Source: Chlamydomonas reinhardtii (taxonomy: Eukaryota; Chlorophyta; Chlorophyceae; Chlamydomonadales; Chlamydomonadaceae). Taken from it: a stretch of 64,000 nt of DNA. A model generated the notes under the pieces. It did no database searches and was not told where the DNA came from. It worked only from the letters and a program-made list of their open reading frames with translations. Position numbers and translations under genes: made by a program. Below, in pieces: positions 15,007 to 28,920 of the stretch (positions within the stretch are counted from its first letter, which is position 1; every line of letters begins with the position of its first letter). The DNA lies in the NCBI RefSeq assembly GCF_000002595.2, contig NC_057012.1, forward strand, positions 7,620,676 through 7,684,675. The letters are read 5' to 3'.

Positions 15007-15345
15007 GGCCGACGCCAGCACACCGTGGCGCACGTCAAGGCGCACGTCGTGACACTCACTGACATGCAACTCCCCACCCCGCATGCACAGGCATGCATGA
15101 TCTATCGCGTGCTATGTGTCGACTAGCATAATGCCCGCTGGCTAAGCGCATAGCCAACTTACCGCACTGCTCTAGCTGTCGTGCACAGGAATTGTCACCG
15201 TCCAATCCTCATGCGAGCTTGAGCCTGTGTGGCCGTGTAAGTGACGATCCATCCAGCGGTACGAAGGTCAAGCATTAGCAGATTAACTTACTTACATGGA
15301 GACAGGCCTTGCTATGGCCGTCTAACGCTAACCTCATTGGACAAA

Positions 15346-16322
15346 ATGTTCCTTCCCTTCGTGCTGCTATGCGTGTATGCGGCCTCAGCACAGGCACAGG
15401 CTGTAGATATCACACAGCAAAAGAACAATTTATGGGGCGAGCGAGGCCTGTCCAATCCATCGCGACGAATTCGCGACATCGCCGATAATGCCCTGCTGTA
15501 CTTCAACGCAACTACAGAGATGAGGCCAGTGCTCCTGTTTACAATTGCAACGCCAGCATCGCTGAACACAACACTCCCACGCTTGTTGGCAAACTTGGCT
15601 TCCTTCAAGAGCAACGACCAGGTGGATACATACGGGCATGTAACAACGCTCGCAGAGCACACGATCGTGGCGTCCACCTCAATGCCGGTGCAACTGGGAT
15701 GCGACAGCCTTCAACGTCTATACCAACACGTAAGTCATCTGACATCCTCTATTTGCCTTTGCTGATGTACAGCAGCGGGTAGGGCGCTTGTACGCGGCTG
15801 CGAAGCGTGAAGAAAATTGATGTGGGAGCACCGTGTCAACTGCCGTGCAGAAATGCTACGAGTTCGACCACGCGCTCAACGCTGGCGTGGAGGACATGTT
15901 TGTACTCAGCAAGACAAAGGCGCACGCGTACTCCTTAGGTCTAACACGCATAAAGGCACTCGTGGACATGATATCCTTGGGTAAGCGGCGAAACTGTGGC
16001 CCAAGGGTTCGGGCTACTGTTTGGTTGCGGTGGAAACCGTGGAAGGTGGTGCGGGTGCCTTGCACTTGCAGAATGTTGGCTACTGTAAAGTACGTGCCGC
16101 ACCGCCACACGCAGGCTACGATGTGTTCTACTTCGACCTGCACCACATCTTTTTCCAGAACCCGCTCAAGTACATGTACACCCAGACAACCGCGCCGGTG
16201 GTGGTGTCCGGCACCCCTGCCAGCGGGTGTAGGCCACTGGCTGCCGGCCCCGATGGCCGCCTGCCGGACGACCACCACCGACTAGACATTCTGTTCATTC
16301 GCAGCCAGCCCAGCAGCTTCAG
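15346..16322 (+). pseudogene. GT77-like gene copy lacking last two exons
   Basis: Exons 1-3 (15346-15729, 15851-15980, 16115-16322) match 29946-30922 exactly, including the signal peptide and the acidic DVFYFDLHHIFFQNP motif. The copy breaks off at 16407 in intron 3, so exons 4 and 5 with the Cys-rich C-terminus are missing. Downstream DNA is block A', where the truncated exostosin copy points toward it. A transcript would read antisense into that gene. Confidence 0.85.
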
Positions 16323-16623
16323 GTAGCGGCATGAGCGTTGCGAGCCCCACAGCAAGGTCGTTAGCGCAGGCTAACACCCACCCCGCCACGAACGACCTGG
16401 GTCCATCCTGTCTTGTGCTGTTGTGCGCGTCACCAAGCCCGGGCGGCGACATTTCTCGCCGGCGCCGCTCGCCCTGCTGCTCCACGACGCCTCCGCCCAC
16501 ATCCCATAAGTATTATCGCTTGCAACTAACACCTCTGCCTGCACTCCGCTCGTTCACGTTGGTTTTGGTTTAGTTTGGGCTGGTATTTGCAACCCCCCCC
16601 CCCGCCCAAGGCTGACTGCTCAC

Positions 16624-18263
16624 CCTTGACGGCTTGCAGGTGTCGCCCACCACCCGCCCTATCTTGATGGGCGGCGTGTAAGGCGCCGACCCCTGCGCCG
16701 CTGGAACCCTCCCCAGCCGCGTGTCAGGCGGGCAGTAGCACAAGCCGTAATCCTCATCGCAGTAGCCTGTGTCCCGAAGAGTGGGCCATGCGGATCACAC
16801 ACACAGACGTGCGGAGCGCTGTCAGCCGTTGAATGGCGAATGCGGGCATGGGTGACCACGGCGAGCCGACGACACGTGTGACCCACCTGCACACCGTGAT
16901 GCCGTCCACCCTGGCACCGACCAGTTGCGGTCGCGGCCATCCGGGCCCACATGGCTCTGCCATCAGGGCCAAAGTACTTGCAAGTTAACCAGGAGCGGGA
17001 TGCGTAGCGCAATGCAGCGCACTTGTTCGAGCTGAGACATCCAGGGGCACTCACCATTGGCACCGTCTGGTTGGCGTCGGAGGGCAGGCGGAACCGGTGG
17101 GTGCAGGGCCGCGGGTCGCGCACGCCGCAGTCCGGCCCCTTCCATCCTACACGGAAAGGACGGCATCATTGGGCGTTGGCCCGCGGGTGGATTGTCAGCT
17201 GCATGTGCAAGCGCCTGTGGATATTAGGACGTGTCTCTTTTGTGGATGTTTGAGGTCGGCCCACCAGGCACTCCCCCCCTGGTTTCCGCACCCGCTCTTA
17301 CCCGCCTGGCACATGCATAACCCGAAGTCGTGCTGGCACACGCCGACGCCGTTGCATGCGCCGTACTTGGTGGCGGGGCATTCCTTGTCACCGCGGGGAG
17401 CGGGCTTCCAGGGAACCGGCTCCTAGCAGGCCAACAGTGCCACAGCAGCACCGCAAACACGCAAGGCCTTGGGGGTTGCGCTGGGATACTCATGGACAGG
17501 GACACTAGCAATCTTATCCATCAGGCCTCTCATCAGTCTCACCGCTTACCGAGTTTGCAAAATCACGGCACCAGCTACCGCGTGCTAGAGCACACACCTT
17601 CCGCTTGCAGACATGTCCCTCACAAACTGTAGGCAGCAACAGGTGAAACGTGACTACGTGCAGCGCATCGTCACCGTGATGCGCCCCCCCCCCCCTGGCG
17701 ACAAGTAGCGGCAGGCTTATCCTTTCCACCCAAGCCCCATCACAAACATCTGTATTGAAGAAGCATCATTTTTAGCTCCTATTCGGCCCCAGTCCTTGCT
17801 GCGGTCCCCGCTCTACTGGGTTCACGTCTAAGATGGGTTGTGCCGCCGCCGCGCCTGTTCTACGCGCCCTGGTGTCCCATAAACCAGGAGACCGTATGGG
17901 CCGACTAGCACACCTGCTTTGAGGCTTTCTATCATCACAAACTCAAACAGGCCCCCATCGGTGCCCTGAAGCACGCTGGCATTTAAAGCGTGTTGAGGTG
18001 CTCCCGTGTGGTACACCTGCGGGGGACAGCGAGTGGGGTGGGCGGCAAGCCGGCGCTGATAGGAAAGCCATAGATTGGTGCCAGCTTATGCACACCTTCT
18101 GCTTCTCCTTGACTACTGTTTGCCAGCTCGGGTACTTCTCGAGGTCTTGCATTAATGGGTACTCAATGCGAGCCTCTGACCGATTCCACGCTTCTGACTT
18201 GCGAATAACGTAGCATATTATCGATATAACAACCCACGCAAGCCGTTTCCTATGGGTGTTCAT
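16624..18263 (-). pseudogene. 5' part of exostosin gene (exons 1-7 only)
   Basis: Copy of 8746-10385 with the same ATG, membrane anchor and first EGF-like modules. It ends where block A' meets block B, so the rest of the EGF region and the whole exostosin catalytic core are absent. If transcribed it would encode at most an anchored or secreted EGF fragment without transferase activity, reading on into block B antisense to the truncated GT77-like copy. Confidence 0.85.
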
Positions 18264-18367
18264 ATTCGTTTCCACAAGCTCGTCTTTCTTTGACGCATTC
18301 CAGTTATTCCTATCTATAGCTAATCTTAGCTGAGAGCTAGGCTGTTCATACAGCGGAGCAGTTACTG

Positions 18368-18613
18368 TCAGACACGCACGCGCATGAGTTTCATGTCTGC
18401 TTGGCCGCACGTGGGGCAGTTGCCGCACTCGCACTTGCGTTGTTTCCCCAACTTAAGCTGGAGGTAGCCCCCCTGTGCTCTAGGAACGCCAAACTTTCTG
18501 CATGGCTGCTGTGACCATGGTGCAGCTGAATTTGAACCAGAGGAGTGATTGAATCTGAGCGAGTAAAGCACGAGGACGACACGGGCTCGGACGGGTTTCC
18601 AGGGTTTACAGCA
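18368..18613 (-). pseudogene. Internally deleted KCEC-family copy (in block A')
   Basis: Second copy of the fragment at 10490-10735, carried along by the block duplication; identical as far as can be seen. Confidence 0.65.
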
Positions 18614-18737
18614 CGGGTTACAGCGACCCAGCCCTTTGCGTGTGTGCTCCCCGGACCCCGGAATTCAATCCCGTCTCCCGTGTCACCCGTCACCCTTGGG
18701 TGCTTGCGTTACCTGATCTGACACTGAGCCCGAAAAC

Positions 18738-20867
<2,130 letters not shown>

Positions 20868-21244
20868 GTTTTGCAGTGACCTCGAGGGGACAATGGGATG
20901 AGGCGCAGGTTTGCGACGATGTAGAAGGCATTCTGAGCATGCATTCACGCACAGACCGGCGAGTGCTGCCAGGAGGTTTCCACCCTATGGAAGCACGTGA
21001 GTTCTTGGCGCTACACCAAGCCTAGGCTGGCGCCTGGCAGGCGTTACAAAATGACCGTATTGGTGGTACTGATAGAGTGTTTACATCGCGTTCGTGACGT
21101 GCACGTGTGAGATACTGCGGTAGCAAGCAGAGGTAGAATATTTGAGGCCTTGGGCGCGGACCTCGTGCACACAAGCCTTCGCGAGCTGAGATCCAAATTC
21201 CAGTAGAGGCAGGGCGGAAGTAAGTATAGAGACGCGAAGAGTGA

Positions 21245-22320
21245 TATACCCAAAGGAGACGTGTGCAGTGAGTGTGAGTTACGAGCGTACCGCAGTCCGC
21301 CGCAGGTTATAACGCCCGTAATGCAGATAGAGACGGAGAATGGTCCCTCTTATGACTGTAAACTGAGGATGTGTTGAGTGGAAGCAGGCAGGTGTGCAGG
21401 CGGATGATTGCGACGAATGTACAGGTCAGTACAGGTCCGGGAAACGGTCCGGGGAAATGTAGACTGATGCGGTATGTGAAAGTTAACGGCGGAGCGGTGG
21501 GGACAAACGCAGGAGGCGACGTAGATTTGAAACCGTCGGCCTCACACATTGCACCAACGCGGCGCGGCTCGTGATGGAACATGGCAAGGGGCAGGAAAGC
21601 GTAGTCCCGATGTGTGTGGCTCCCACCCATGCCCACATAAATGCGTAGCAAGAAGGGACAAGGCATTGGTGCGTCGTTCGCGCGCTGTTACTGTACCGAC
21701 GGTAGCTGGCAGGTTGTGTCGATGTTTTGCTGACGCGCGTTCCTCACGCTCCGGGCGCCCGGCCAAGGCGATAGCACCACACAGACTCAATGCGACGCCA
21801 CACCGCGCGGATAGCATAGCCGATGCGCACCTGCAGGCAGTCGACCGGCGTCCACGGATGAGCTGTGTAGACGAGCACTAGCGTAATGCAACGGCGTGCA
21901 GCAAAACAATGGCCGGGCGACAGTGTGACAAACAGGGGCAAGAACAAGGCGAAGCAAAGCAGAAGAGGGGCCCGAATGTGTACGACAATTGTGGCGGGCA
22001 GGCCGAATGCGGTGCAACACGCCAACAACACAACCGGAGGTGAGGAAGCGTTGCTGATGGTGAGGATAGGTGCTGCGACGTTCGGTAGGGGAGCTGTGGC
22101 CGCGCACTAGTTGGGAGGAAGTTTCCGAGGCATTGTTTGTGGTTGATGTCGGCGCGGCGGCACAGCCCACTTCTCTTCTTGAGAGGGAGAGCCACCTTTC
22201 ATTACCTGTCACTGCACTACCAGAGTGATTATGGCTGTACGCCATATGGAATAACATGACGGGCGGTGAGCCAATGTCCAAGTCTGGTTGGAAGCAGGGC
22301 TCCTATCTTAGTGTCTTCAG
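21245..22320. other. Intergenic, no gene recognised
   Basis: Unique sequence between the Cys-rich gene (plus) and the 3' end of the NOM1-like gene (minus). Open frames occur on both strands but none shows exon-like composition or a known motif. Around 22150-22215 (minus) it resembles intronic sequence near 5900-5960, sharing GAGAAGTGGGCTG. Confidence 0.5.
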
Positions 22321-22326
22321 ACAATG

Positions 22327-22461
22327 ATCGGCCAATTTTGGCCGATTCCTAGACATTCCGCCCGGGGCCTAATGTCTGGGGCGAGATAGACTTTGTTGGC
22401 CCGGGTTTGGGGTTGTCCGAACTCCGTCGGAGAAGCCCCCAAACCGCCATGTGCCCAGACA
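22327..22461. repeat. Cluster of inverted repeats downstream of NOM1-like gene
   Basis: Four inverted repeats lie in 135 bp. One is ATCGGCCAA/TTGGCCGAT with a 2-nt spacer (22327-22346). The second is AGACATT/AATGTCT (22351-22377). The third is an outer TGTCTGGG/CCCAGACA pair (22373-22380 and 22454-22461). It encloses the fourth, an imperfect long hairpin whose base is GGTTTGGGG/CCCCAAACC (22404-22445). It may be a small hairpin element, or RNA structure in the NOM1-like 3' region. Confidence 0.7.
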
Positions 22462-22799
22462 AAAGACAGCGGCTACCCGGCCGTTTTTATCTGGAGCTAG
22501 ACCCGAAAACAAGATACGACCCAGGGGAAGTTAAATGAATTTGAGGAAGTCGGCGGCAGCCAACCAAATTTGGCCCTTCCCTGGTGTCATGATCGAGCTG
22601 CATTACTTCCATTCAACTCTTTTCCGCATCTGCCCCTTTTCCAGCTACCTGCCCTCCTATCCCCTGGCTCTCCACTGTACATAAATCCGTATTGTCGATG
22701 GAGGGGATGACGTACCCCTGCCCTTGTCCAATCCACAGCCAGCACAACAATGCTCCCGGTGCATGCCACCACCACCCCGCTCCTGCATCCTGCCCGGTG

Positions 22800-23340
22800 C
22801 TACAACCCGCCGCCCACCAGCGCCGCCGCCGCCGCGGTCTCGCCCGCCGCCAGCTCCCTCTCTGCCAGCCGCGTGCGCCGCAGCAGCTCGTCCGACTCAG
22901 GGCCGGGCGGCAGGCGGGTGGCGGCCCAGGGCGCAAAGGAGGAGCGCAGAAACAGCAGCAGGCCGCTGATGAGCGGAGACAGGGTCTGTGGGAGGGTGGG
23001 GAGCCGGGGGAGGCCTATGCAATAACTCGCAGACAAACGCACAGAGTTGACAGCGGTTCACGTTTACCGTACGACAGTCCATGCTGCATCATGCAAATGG
23101 CTTTGCGGTTTGCGCGCAAGGATGCAGTGTGAGGGATGGCTCGCGCTCCGCGCGCAGAAAGTGTGCCGACGATATCACTGGCCGCTGCACGCACCTTGGG
23201 CTGCGAGGCCACGCGCTTAAAGATCTCTTTCACGTCGCCCGCGCTCCTGGCGCTGGTGAGCAGGTGCTGCAGGAAGGCGCGCCACAGCAGCGTCTGCTTG
23301 GCGCTCAGGCGGCCCCAGTCCACCACCTGGAGATCCATTT

Positions 23341-23374
<34 letters not shown>

Positions 23375-26300
23375 ACATCACGTCAGCAACAGTCTGGCCC
23401 TGAGCCTCGCACCAGGGGTTTGGCTGCTGCTGAAGCGACCATCTCAACGGGCCGACCGCTGGTACAGAACCGCGGCTGCCGTCCTCTTCCCGTACCATCC
23501 TCCCTCATCACGCCCACCTTGAGCAGCGACAGGCTGAGTGCGAACCGCGCCACCAGCAGCGCCGCCATGCGCGCCAGGTGCGTCAGCCGCCGCACGTCCA
23601 TGGCCTAGAGGGCATTGATGAAGAAAAGAACTGAGGGTCATTGGGCGAAAGGCTCAAAAGGCTTGTCAGTTAGAAACAGCCGGGTCGGGACAAGGTCAGT
23701 CGGCACTCGGCAGGGCAGCCACTCCTTCTACCCAGCCTTGCCCATCCACCTCCCGGCACACCTCGGTCTCCTTGAACCGGTCCCACAGGCAGTACTGCGT
23801 CGTCACGCGGTGCGCGCGGGCCAGCGAGTCCGTGCCACCACCGCCACCACCCTCGCCTCCGCCGCCTCCCCCGCACAGCCTCAGCGCCAGTAGTGGGTAG
23901 TAGGGGTTCCAGCTCTTCTCCGCCAGGCAGCACTCCACCAGCACCCGCACCACCTCGCGCCGCTGGTCGCCCTTAAGCGGAAGCCGCAGCAGCTTCTCGT
24001 GCGCCTCCGCGCAGTCCTGCGGGACAGCGGTCGGTATGTTGGGGTCATGGGGTGGCGAAATCACGCAGGTCTAGCTGTCCAACCACACGTCATCGTCTTG
24101 AGCACGGCTTACCAGTACCGATTCCACCCAGAGGCAGCCAGCTCGCCCGCGCACCCGATCCCGCCCACCTCTGATCCCATGATCGCCACGAAGATGGCCC
24201 TCCGCGCGTCCGTGTTCATGCGCTGCTCTGCCGCCAGTGCCAGCAGCCGCGCGTTGGAGGCGGCGGCCGCGGCGGCGGCGGCGCCCACCGCAGCCCCCGC
24301 GGCCCCCACTGCCCCCGCGGCGCCGCCTGCGCCCCCCCCTCCGCCGTGTGCGGCGAGCAGCAGCGGGTCGTCCAGCGCCTCGCCAGCCTGGGGCTGCCAC
24401 CACATGCCTGCAGCCACATACAAGGACACATGTACACATGCGTACTGTTTGTGAGGGGCAAGCCCAGGAGTATGTGTTGCCAGATACAACGGAAGCCATG
24501 GAACCTCTGGCACGCCACATTCCACGGCCCAGTCGCGCTCACCCTTCTTGTTGGGCCCCAGCAGCTTGGTCCAGGTGAGGCCGCGCAGGCACACCTCATC
24601 CACACCCAGACCAGCCAGCCACTTGGCCACAGACGGCTGAAGCACCGCCAGCGCACCGCCACGCCGCCCGCCGCCTGCTGCTCCGGATGCCGAGCCGGCG
24701 GCGCCCTTGCCGCCCTTCACCGCCGTGCCGCCCAGGGACACGGTGGCCGCCGCCGCGCCGCCCGCTGCCGAGGTCTTGTTGTTCTTGATGTCGATGATGA
24801 GGTCCAACATCAGCTGCGCGCGCCGGCTGAGCTGACCTGCAGGGCGGCAGGCGGGCGAAGACGACACATGCGCCGAGCGCGCGTCTCAGCAGGTGCACCG
24901 CCTAAGACCGCCTAAACAGGGCCGAGACGCGTACCATAATACTCATGCGCGACCCGTATGTCCAGCCATGCGCTTTCGCCGCTCACCATCTTTGCCAAGC
25001 GCCGCCGCCCGCTCGTGCACACCCAGCACAAACTCCTTCATGAGCGCGGGGTCGGCGTTGCGCAGTTGCAGCCCCACCTGTGGCAGCAGCGACCGCCATG
25101 ACAGGTGGAAGAGGCGGCGTGGCGGCATGCGTGTTTCAGCTGCTCGGTTGGGGAGTGTGGGCGCAAAGGGCAGCAGGGGCAGGGGACCTGGCTAGGCATG
25201 GGGCTTCCGTTCCGGCCCTGGCTTCCCCGGTTTCTTTCTCCCTCCCCGGTAGCTACCACACGATATCAGGCCGCCTCACCGCGTTGAGCAGCGTGACCAT
25301 GGCCGACACGTCCGCCTCGTTGAAGCGCTCGCGCAGCGCCCCCAGCAGGCTGTAGCACAGCCCCGCGCCCACCAGGCCGGCGCTGTAGCAGTAGGCCAGC
25401 AGCGTCACCAGGTTGGCCTGGGCCAGGCTGCGGGGGCGGGGAATGATATGAGGGGCGGACCAGAAAACATGCATAACTGGGGCGTCGAGTGCAGGGTGCA
25501 GTAGCTGAAGCCCTAGCCCCATGGCATGCCCCTCTACACGAAAACAGCAGTGGTTGTATCGCGGCGTCTCCACAGGCGCCCCCCCCCCACACACACACGC
25601 CCACCTGTCGCCGCCCTGCCTCGCCGCCTCCAGCCGCTCCGCCAACGCCGCCATGAAGCCCGCCGCCAGGTCCTCAGCGCCCGCCTGCGCCGCCACAGCA
25701 GCCACAAAGGCCGCCGCAACAGCCGCGAACTGCTCCGAAGCGCGCGGCCCCGACTCGGCCGCCTGCGGGAAGTAAGCGGCGCGCGAAGGACCTTGGCACA
25801 GCTAACCTGTCGCGCTCGAAGCGGAACGCTTGTGCCCCAGTGCCTGCCCCCGCAAAGCCCCGTTGCTGCCAGTTCACCCGCCTGACTGCCTGGCTGCATG
25901 GTCCCCTCCTGTGGTCCCCTCCCGCTCCCGGCCTCACCCCCAGTATCTGCGCCGCCACCGCCTCCGCCACCAGCCGCCGGCCCTGGCTGCCGTACAACTC
26001 CGCCACCTCGCGCGATATGGGCTGCAGGTTGGCCTCGGCCAGCCTGAGGAGCGGGGGCGGAACGGGGGCGGAAGACAGGTTGCAAGGCTGCAAAGCAGAC
26101 AGGCTGCAAAGCCACACGCATGGAGGCAAGACGGTTCTGCAAACATGACCAGATAGTGCAGGTGCGGCGCGCAAAGCGGCTGCATGTGGGGAACTTGCAC
26201 ACGGCGAAAGGGGGCGCGGTACTGTGGCTAGTTGCATTGCTGCAGCGTTGCAGAACGCAGTGTGCGGTGTAAAGAAAGCGTTGGAAACGGCGCGTTTCCC

Positions 26301-28428
26301 ATTAGAGAGTCATGCCCATGCGAACCCCCCCCCAAATGGCAGCCGGCGCCGCTCCCCGACGGTTGACTATCGCACCTGTTGACCAAACCCGTGATGCGCC
26401 TCTCAAGTTGAGCCCGGGCCGTGTCCACTGCGCCACCGCCGCCTGCCGCCGCCGCCGCGGCAGCCGCCATCTTGGCCCTCAACGCCGGCGGCACATATTT
26501 ACCAGACGCCGCAGCCGCTGCCGTGCTAACCTCTTTCCCGTCCGCCTCTGGCAGCGCATCCTCGCTCATTTCCTCCTCCTCCTCCTCCTCCTGCTCCTCA
26601 GCCTCGTCCTCATCCTCCTCATCCTCCTCATCCTCCACATCCTCCGAGGCGTCACCCGCTGCCATATGGGCAGCGTTAACGTCCTCCACACTGCCCCCAT
26701 CCCCCTGGCTCCCCCCGTCCTCGTCGTCCTCGTCGCTGCCCTCCATCATGACATCATCATCCGAGTCGCCGCCCAACAGGCCATAAAGCCCGTCCCCCTC
26801 CTCTTCCCCCTCATCAGACTCCTCCACATCCGACGTGCCCTCCTCCTCGCCCTCGCCCTCGCCCTCGCCGTCGGCGTCGCTGTAGATGTCAGACACGTCT
26901 TCCTCCCCTTCGTCGTCGTCATCGCCGCCGTCATCCATGTCATCCGACTCTGACTCTGAGTCGGAGCCCAGCGCCCGTGCCCGCCGCACAAAGTCCTGCC
27001 GCTCCGCCTCCTCATCCTCGCTGTCGCCGTCATCTCGTCCCTGCCCCGGGTCAATGCCCAGGAACTCCAGCTCCTCATCGCTCTCGGCCTCCAGCAGCTC
27101 AGCCGCCTTGCGCGCTGCAGCGGCCGCACTGGCCGGCACCGCCACGCGCAACCCACCTGCCGCCGCCTCCTGGTCTTCCGCTGCCGCCGCGCCCTTCTTG
27201 CCCTTCTTGCCAGGGTGCGCCTTGGGATTGGTCCGCGCCAGCAGCTGCTCCGCCTCCTCCGCCGCCGCGCGGTCCTTGGCTATGAATCCGGGCAGCAGGG
27301 CGGTGGAGCCGGCGGACAGCAGCCCCAGCAGCCGGTCCATGCCGTCCAGGGAGTCCTGGCAGGCAGCAAGGGGCGGGTGGGGCGGGTGTGTACCGGGTAG
27401 GGTGCGACACCCCAAGCGGGCGGGAGTTGCATGGCGGGAGTGGAAGTGGACGGCAAAGGCAACTGAAGGGGCGAGCCGACGAAACTTGGCACGTCGGCGT
27501 TGGACAGGACGGCAAGCACAAAATTGAAGCCGAAGCAGAATGACGCAGGTGCGCCGGCGCGTCGTGAGTGCCCACCTTCTTGCTGCGCCCCAGCCGCTTC
27601 GCCAGCTGGGCCTGCAGGGCAGGGCGTTGCATTGCAAGGGCGTCTTGGCCACTCTGCTTCATTTCTGGTTGAGAGACATCCCTCCATTCCAACATGACTG
27701 ACACAAGCCGCCCCCACCCACCTGCAGCCTCAGCTCCTCCATGAACGCCTCCTTGCCGTTGCGGCTCTCCCAGCCGTCCACCAGCAGCTCGTGGAAGCGC
27801 GTCTTGCTGCTCATGCCCGTCTTGGCGCCGGTGCTGGTGCCTGCAGCGCTAGGCCCAGCGCTGTCGCCCCTCCTCTGTTGGAGGGCGGCCAGGGTGCGCG
27901 TAAGGCCTGGCGCGGCGGCGCCTGGCCGTGGGAGCCCGTGGCTCCTGTTGGCTGCGTCATGGTTTTGCAGCACTGGCCGTTTTGCTGGCCGGCTGCCCTG
28001 CGCGTTGCGACCACGGTTGCTAGGTAAGGCGTCCGGCAACCGTAACCGTAGCCAAGACGATATAATGCAGCTTGGGTACAAGGTTTGCCCACCTGGTCCC
28101 CGGTCGTCTTTTCCTCGGGCCGCGGGCGCTTGAAACCAGCGCCATCGGGCCTTGCGAAAGCACCTCTGCCGCCATCCTTCGTGACGCGGCCGCCTCTAGC
28201 TCCACGCCCGCCATCCCGGCCCTCGCCACGCCCCCGCCACGGGCTGCTGCCACGCCCACGTGATGTACCCCGTCCAAAGCCGCCATTGCCGCTGTCGCTT
28301 CCGCCCAACTCCGTCATCAGCGCGAAAGGCAAGCGGGGGCCCCGCCCGCCGCTGCTGGTCCGCCCGCCGCTGAAGCCGCCTCCCCCTCCTCTCCCACCGC
28401 GACTCCGGCCACGCCCATGGCCACTCAT
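22800..28428 (-). CDS. NOM1: NOM1/SGD1-like MIF4G-MA3 nucleolar protein, about 14 exons
   Basis: Nucleolar factor for 40S-subunit rRNA processing. Start ATG at 28426-28428. Exon 1 (28428-28093) encodes 112 residues full of RG/GG. Exons 2 and 3 are 27874-27722 and 27611-27576. Exon 4 (27355-26376) holds a long Asp/Glu/Ser-rich tract. Exons 5-9 (26043-25938, 25762-25605, 25427-25280, 25077-24987, 24836-24543) form the MIF4G domain, with RLAEANLQPISREVAELYG, LLNAVGLQLRNADPALMKEF and LIIDIKNNK. The next exons hold the MA3 part (QRMNTDARRAIFVAIMGSE, DCAEAHEKLLRLPLKGDQRR, YCLWDRFKETE). The stop is at 22800-22802. All listed phases agree. The order acidic N-part, MIF4G, MA3 matches yeast Sgd1 and human NOM1; total length near 1050 residues is longer because of low-complexity inserts. 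Exon 1 is duplicated at 13493-13828. Confidence 0.92.
23341..23374 (+). repeat. (GGCA)n tract in NOM1-like intron
   Basis: About eight tetranucleotide units. On the coding (minus) strand it reads (CTGC)n and lies just upstream of the 3' splice site of the exon coding VVDWGRLSAKQTLLWR, where it supplies a pyrimidine-rich tract. Confidence 0.9.
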
Positions 28429-28429
28429 A

Positions 28430-28920
28430 TCTACAACCTGTTCTAAGAGCTGTGTAACGTGTTGTGTCTAGAACGTTGGCGCGAGGTTATGGCATCGCCA
28501 AAGCCGCCTCTGCCGTATGCAGAAAATTGAAGGTCGCAATAAGTTGTTTCTTATTAGGCCACCTTAGAGCCGCATATACATTTACGGCGTCAACTTGATG
28601 AGTGAAGGCCGAGCGTGAGCCCAAGGCGCGCAAGTCGTTGTAAAGTTACAAGACCCCGATTAAGCTTATTACTATTCGTGGCAGAAGCATTGGAATTCCC
28701 TCGCCTCCCGTGGCCCCGCGAGCATGGGCTAACCCGCACTCGTACACGCCCTCATCGCCCTGCTGTTGCTAGCTGACAGGCAGGCCAGGACAAGCCTACC
28801 GAGCCCCAACCAAATGTATGGTAGTGCTATGATGTGGCGTACCTGGATACCGTATGGGTAGTATAGCCCCATGGCTGAGCTGTCGATGACTGGCAGCCCC
28901 TACCGCCCGCCCTCAGCACG
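28430..28920. other. Intergenic between NOM1-like and SIM genes
   Basis: About 490 bp, less GC-rich than the genes, between two minus-strand genes, so it should hold the 3' end of the SIM gene and the promoter of NOM1. No convincing exon or motif was seen. Confidence 0.5.

Larger units (their letters stand above)
13311..16407 (+). repeat. Duplicated block B, displaced copy
   Basis: Matches 27911-31007 at a constant offset of 14600 with no difference noticed. It begins abruptly after block A with no shared base at the join (13310/13311). It ends at 16407, where one C belongs both to B and to the first base of A'. It carries NOM1 exon 1, the whole SIM/zinc-finger gene and exons 1-3 of the GT77-like gene, all cut off from their normal flanks. 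Confidence 0.97.

Noticed and set aside
26228-27652. Acidic Glu/Asp tract as a separate gene or sequencing artefact
   Set aside because: It is in phase with flanking NOM1-like exons, and acidic N-terminal regions are usual in this family.
22800-28428. eIF4G-like translation factor instead of NOM1
   Set aside because: The MIF4G is followed by an MA3 domain with QRMNTDARRAIF and LIIDIKNNK signatures specific to NOM1/Sgd1; no eIF4E-binding motif was seen.
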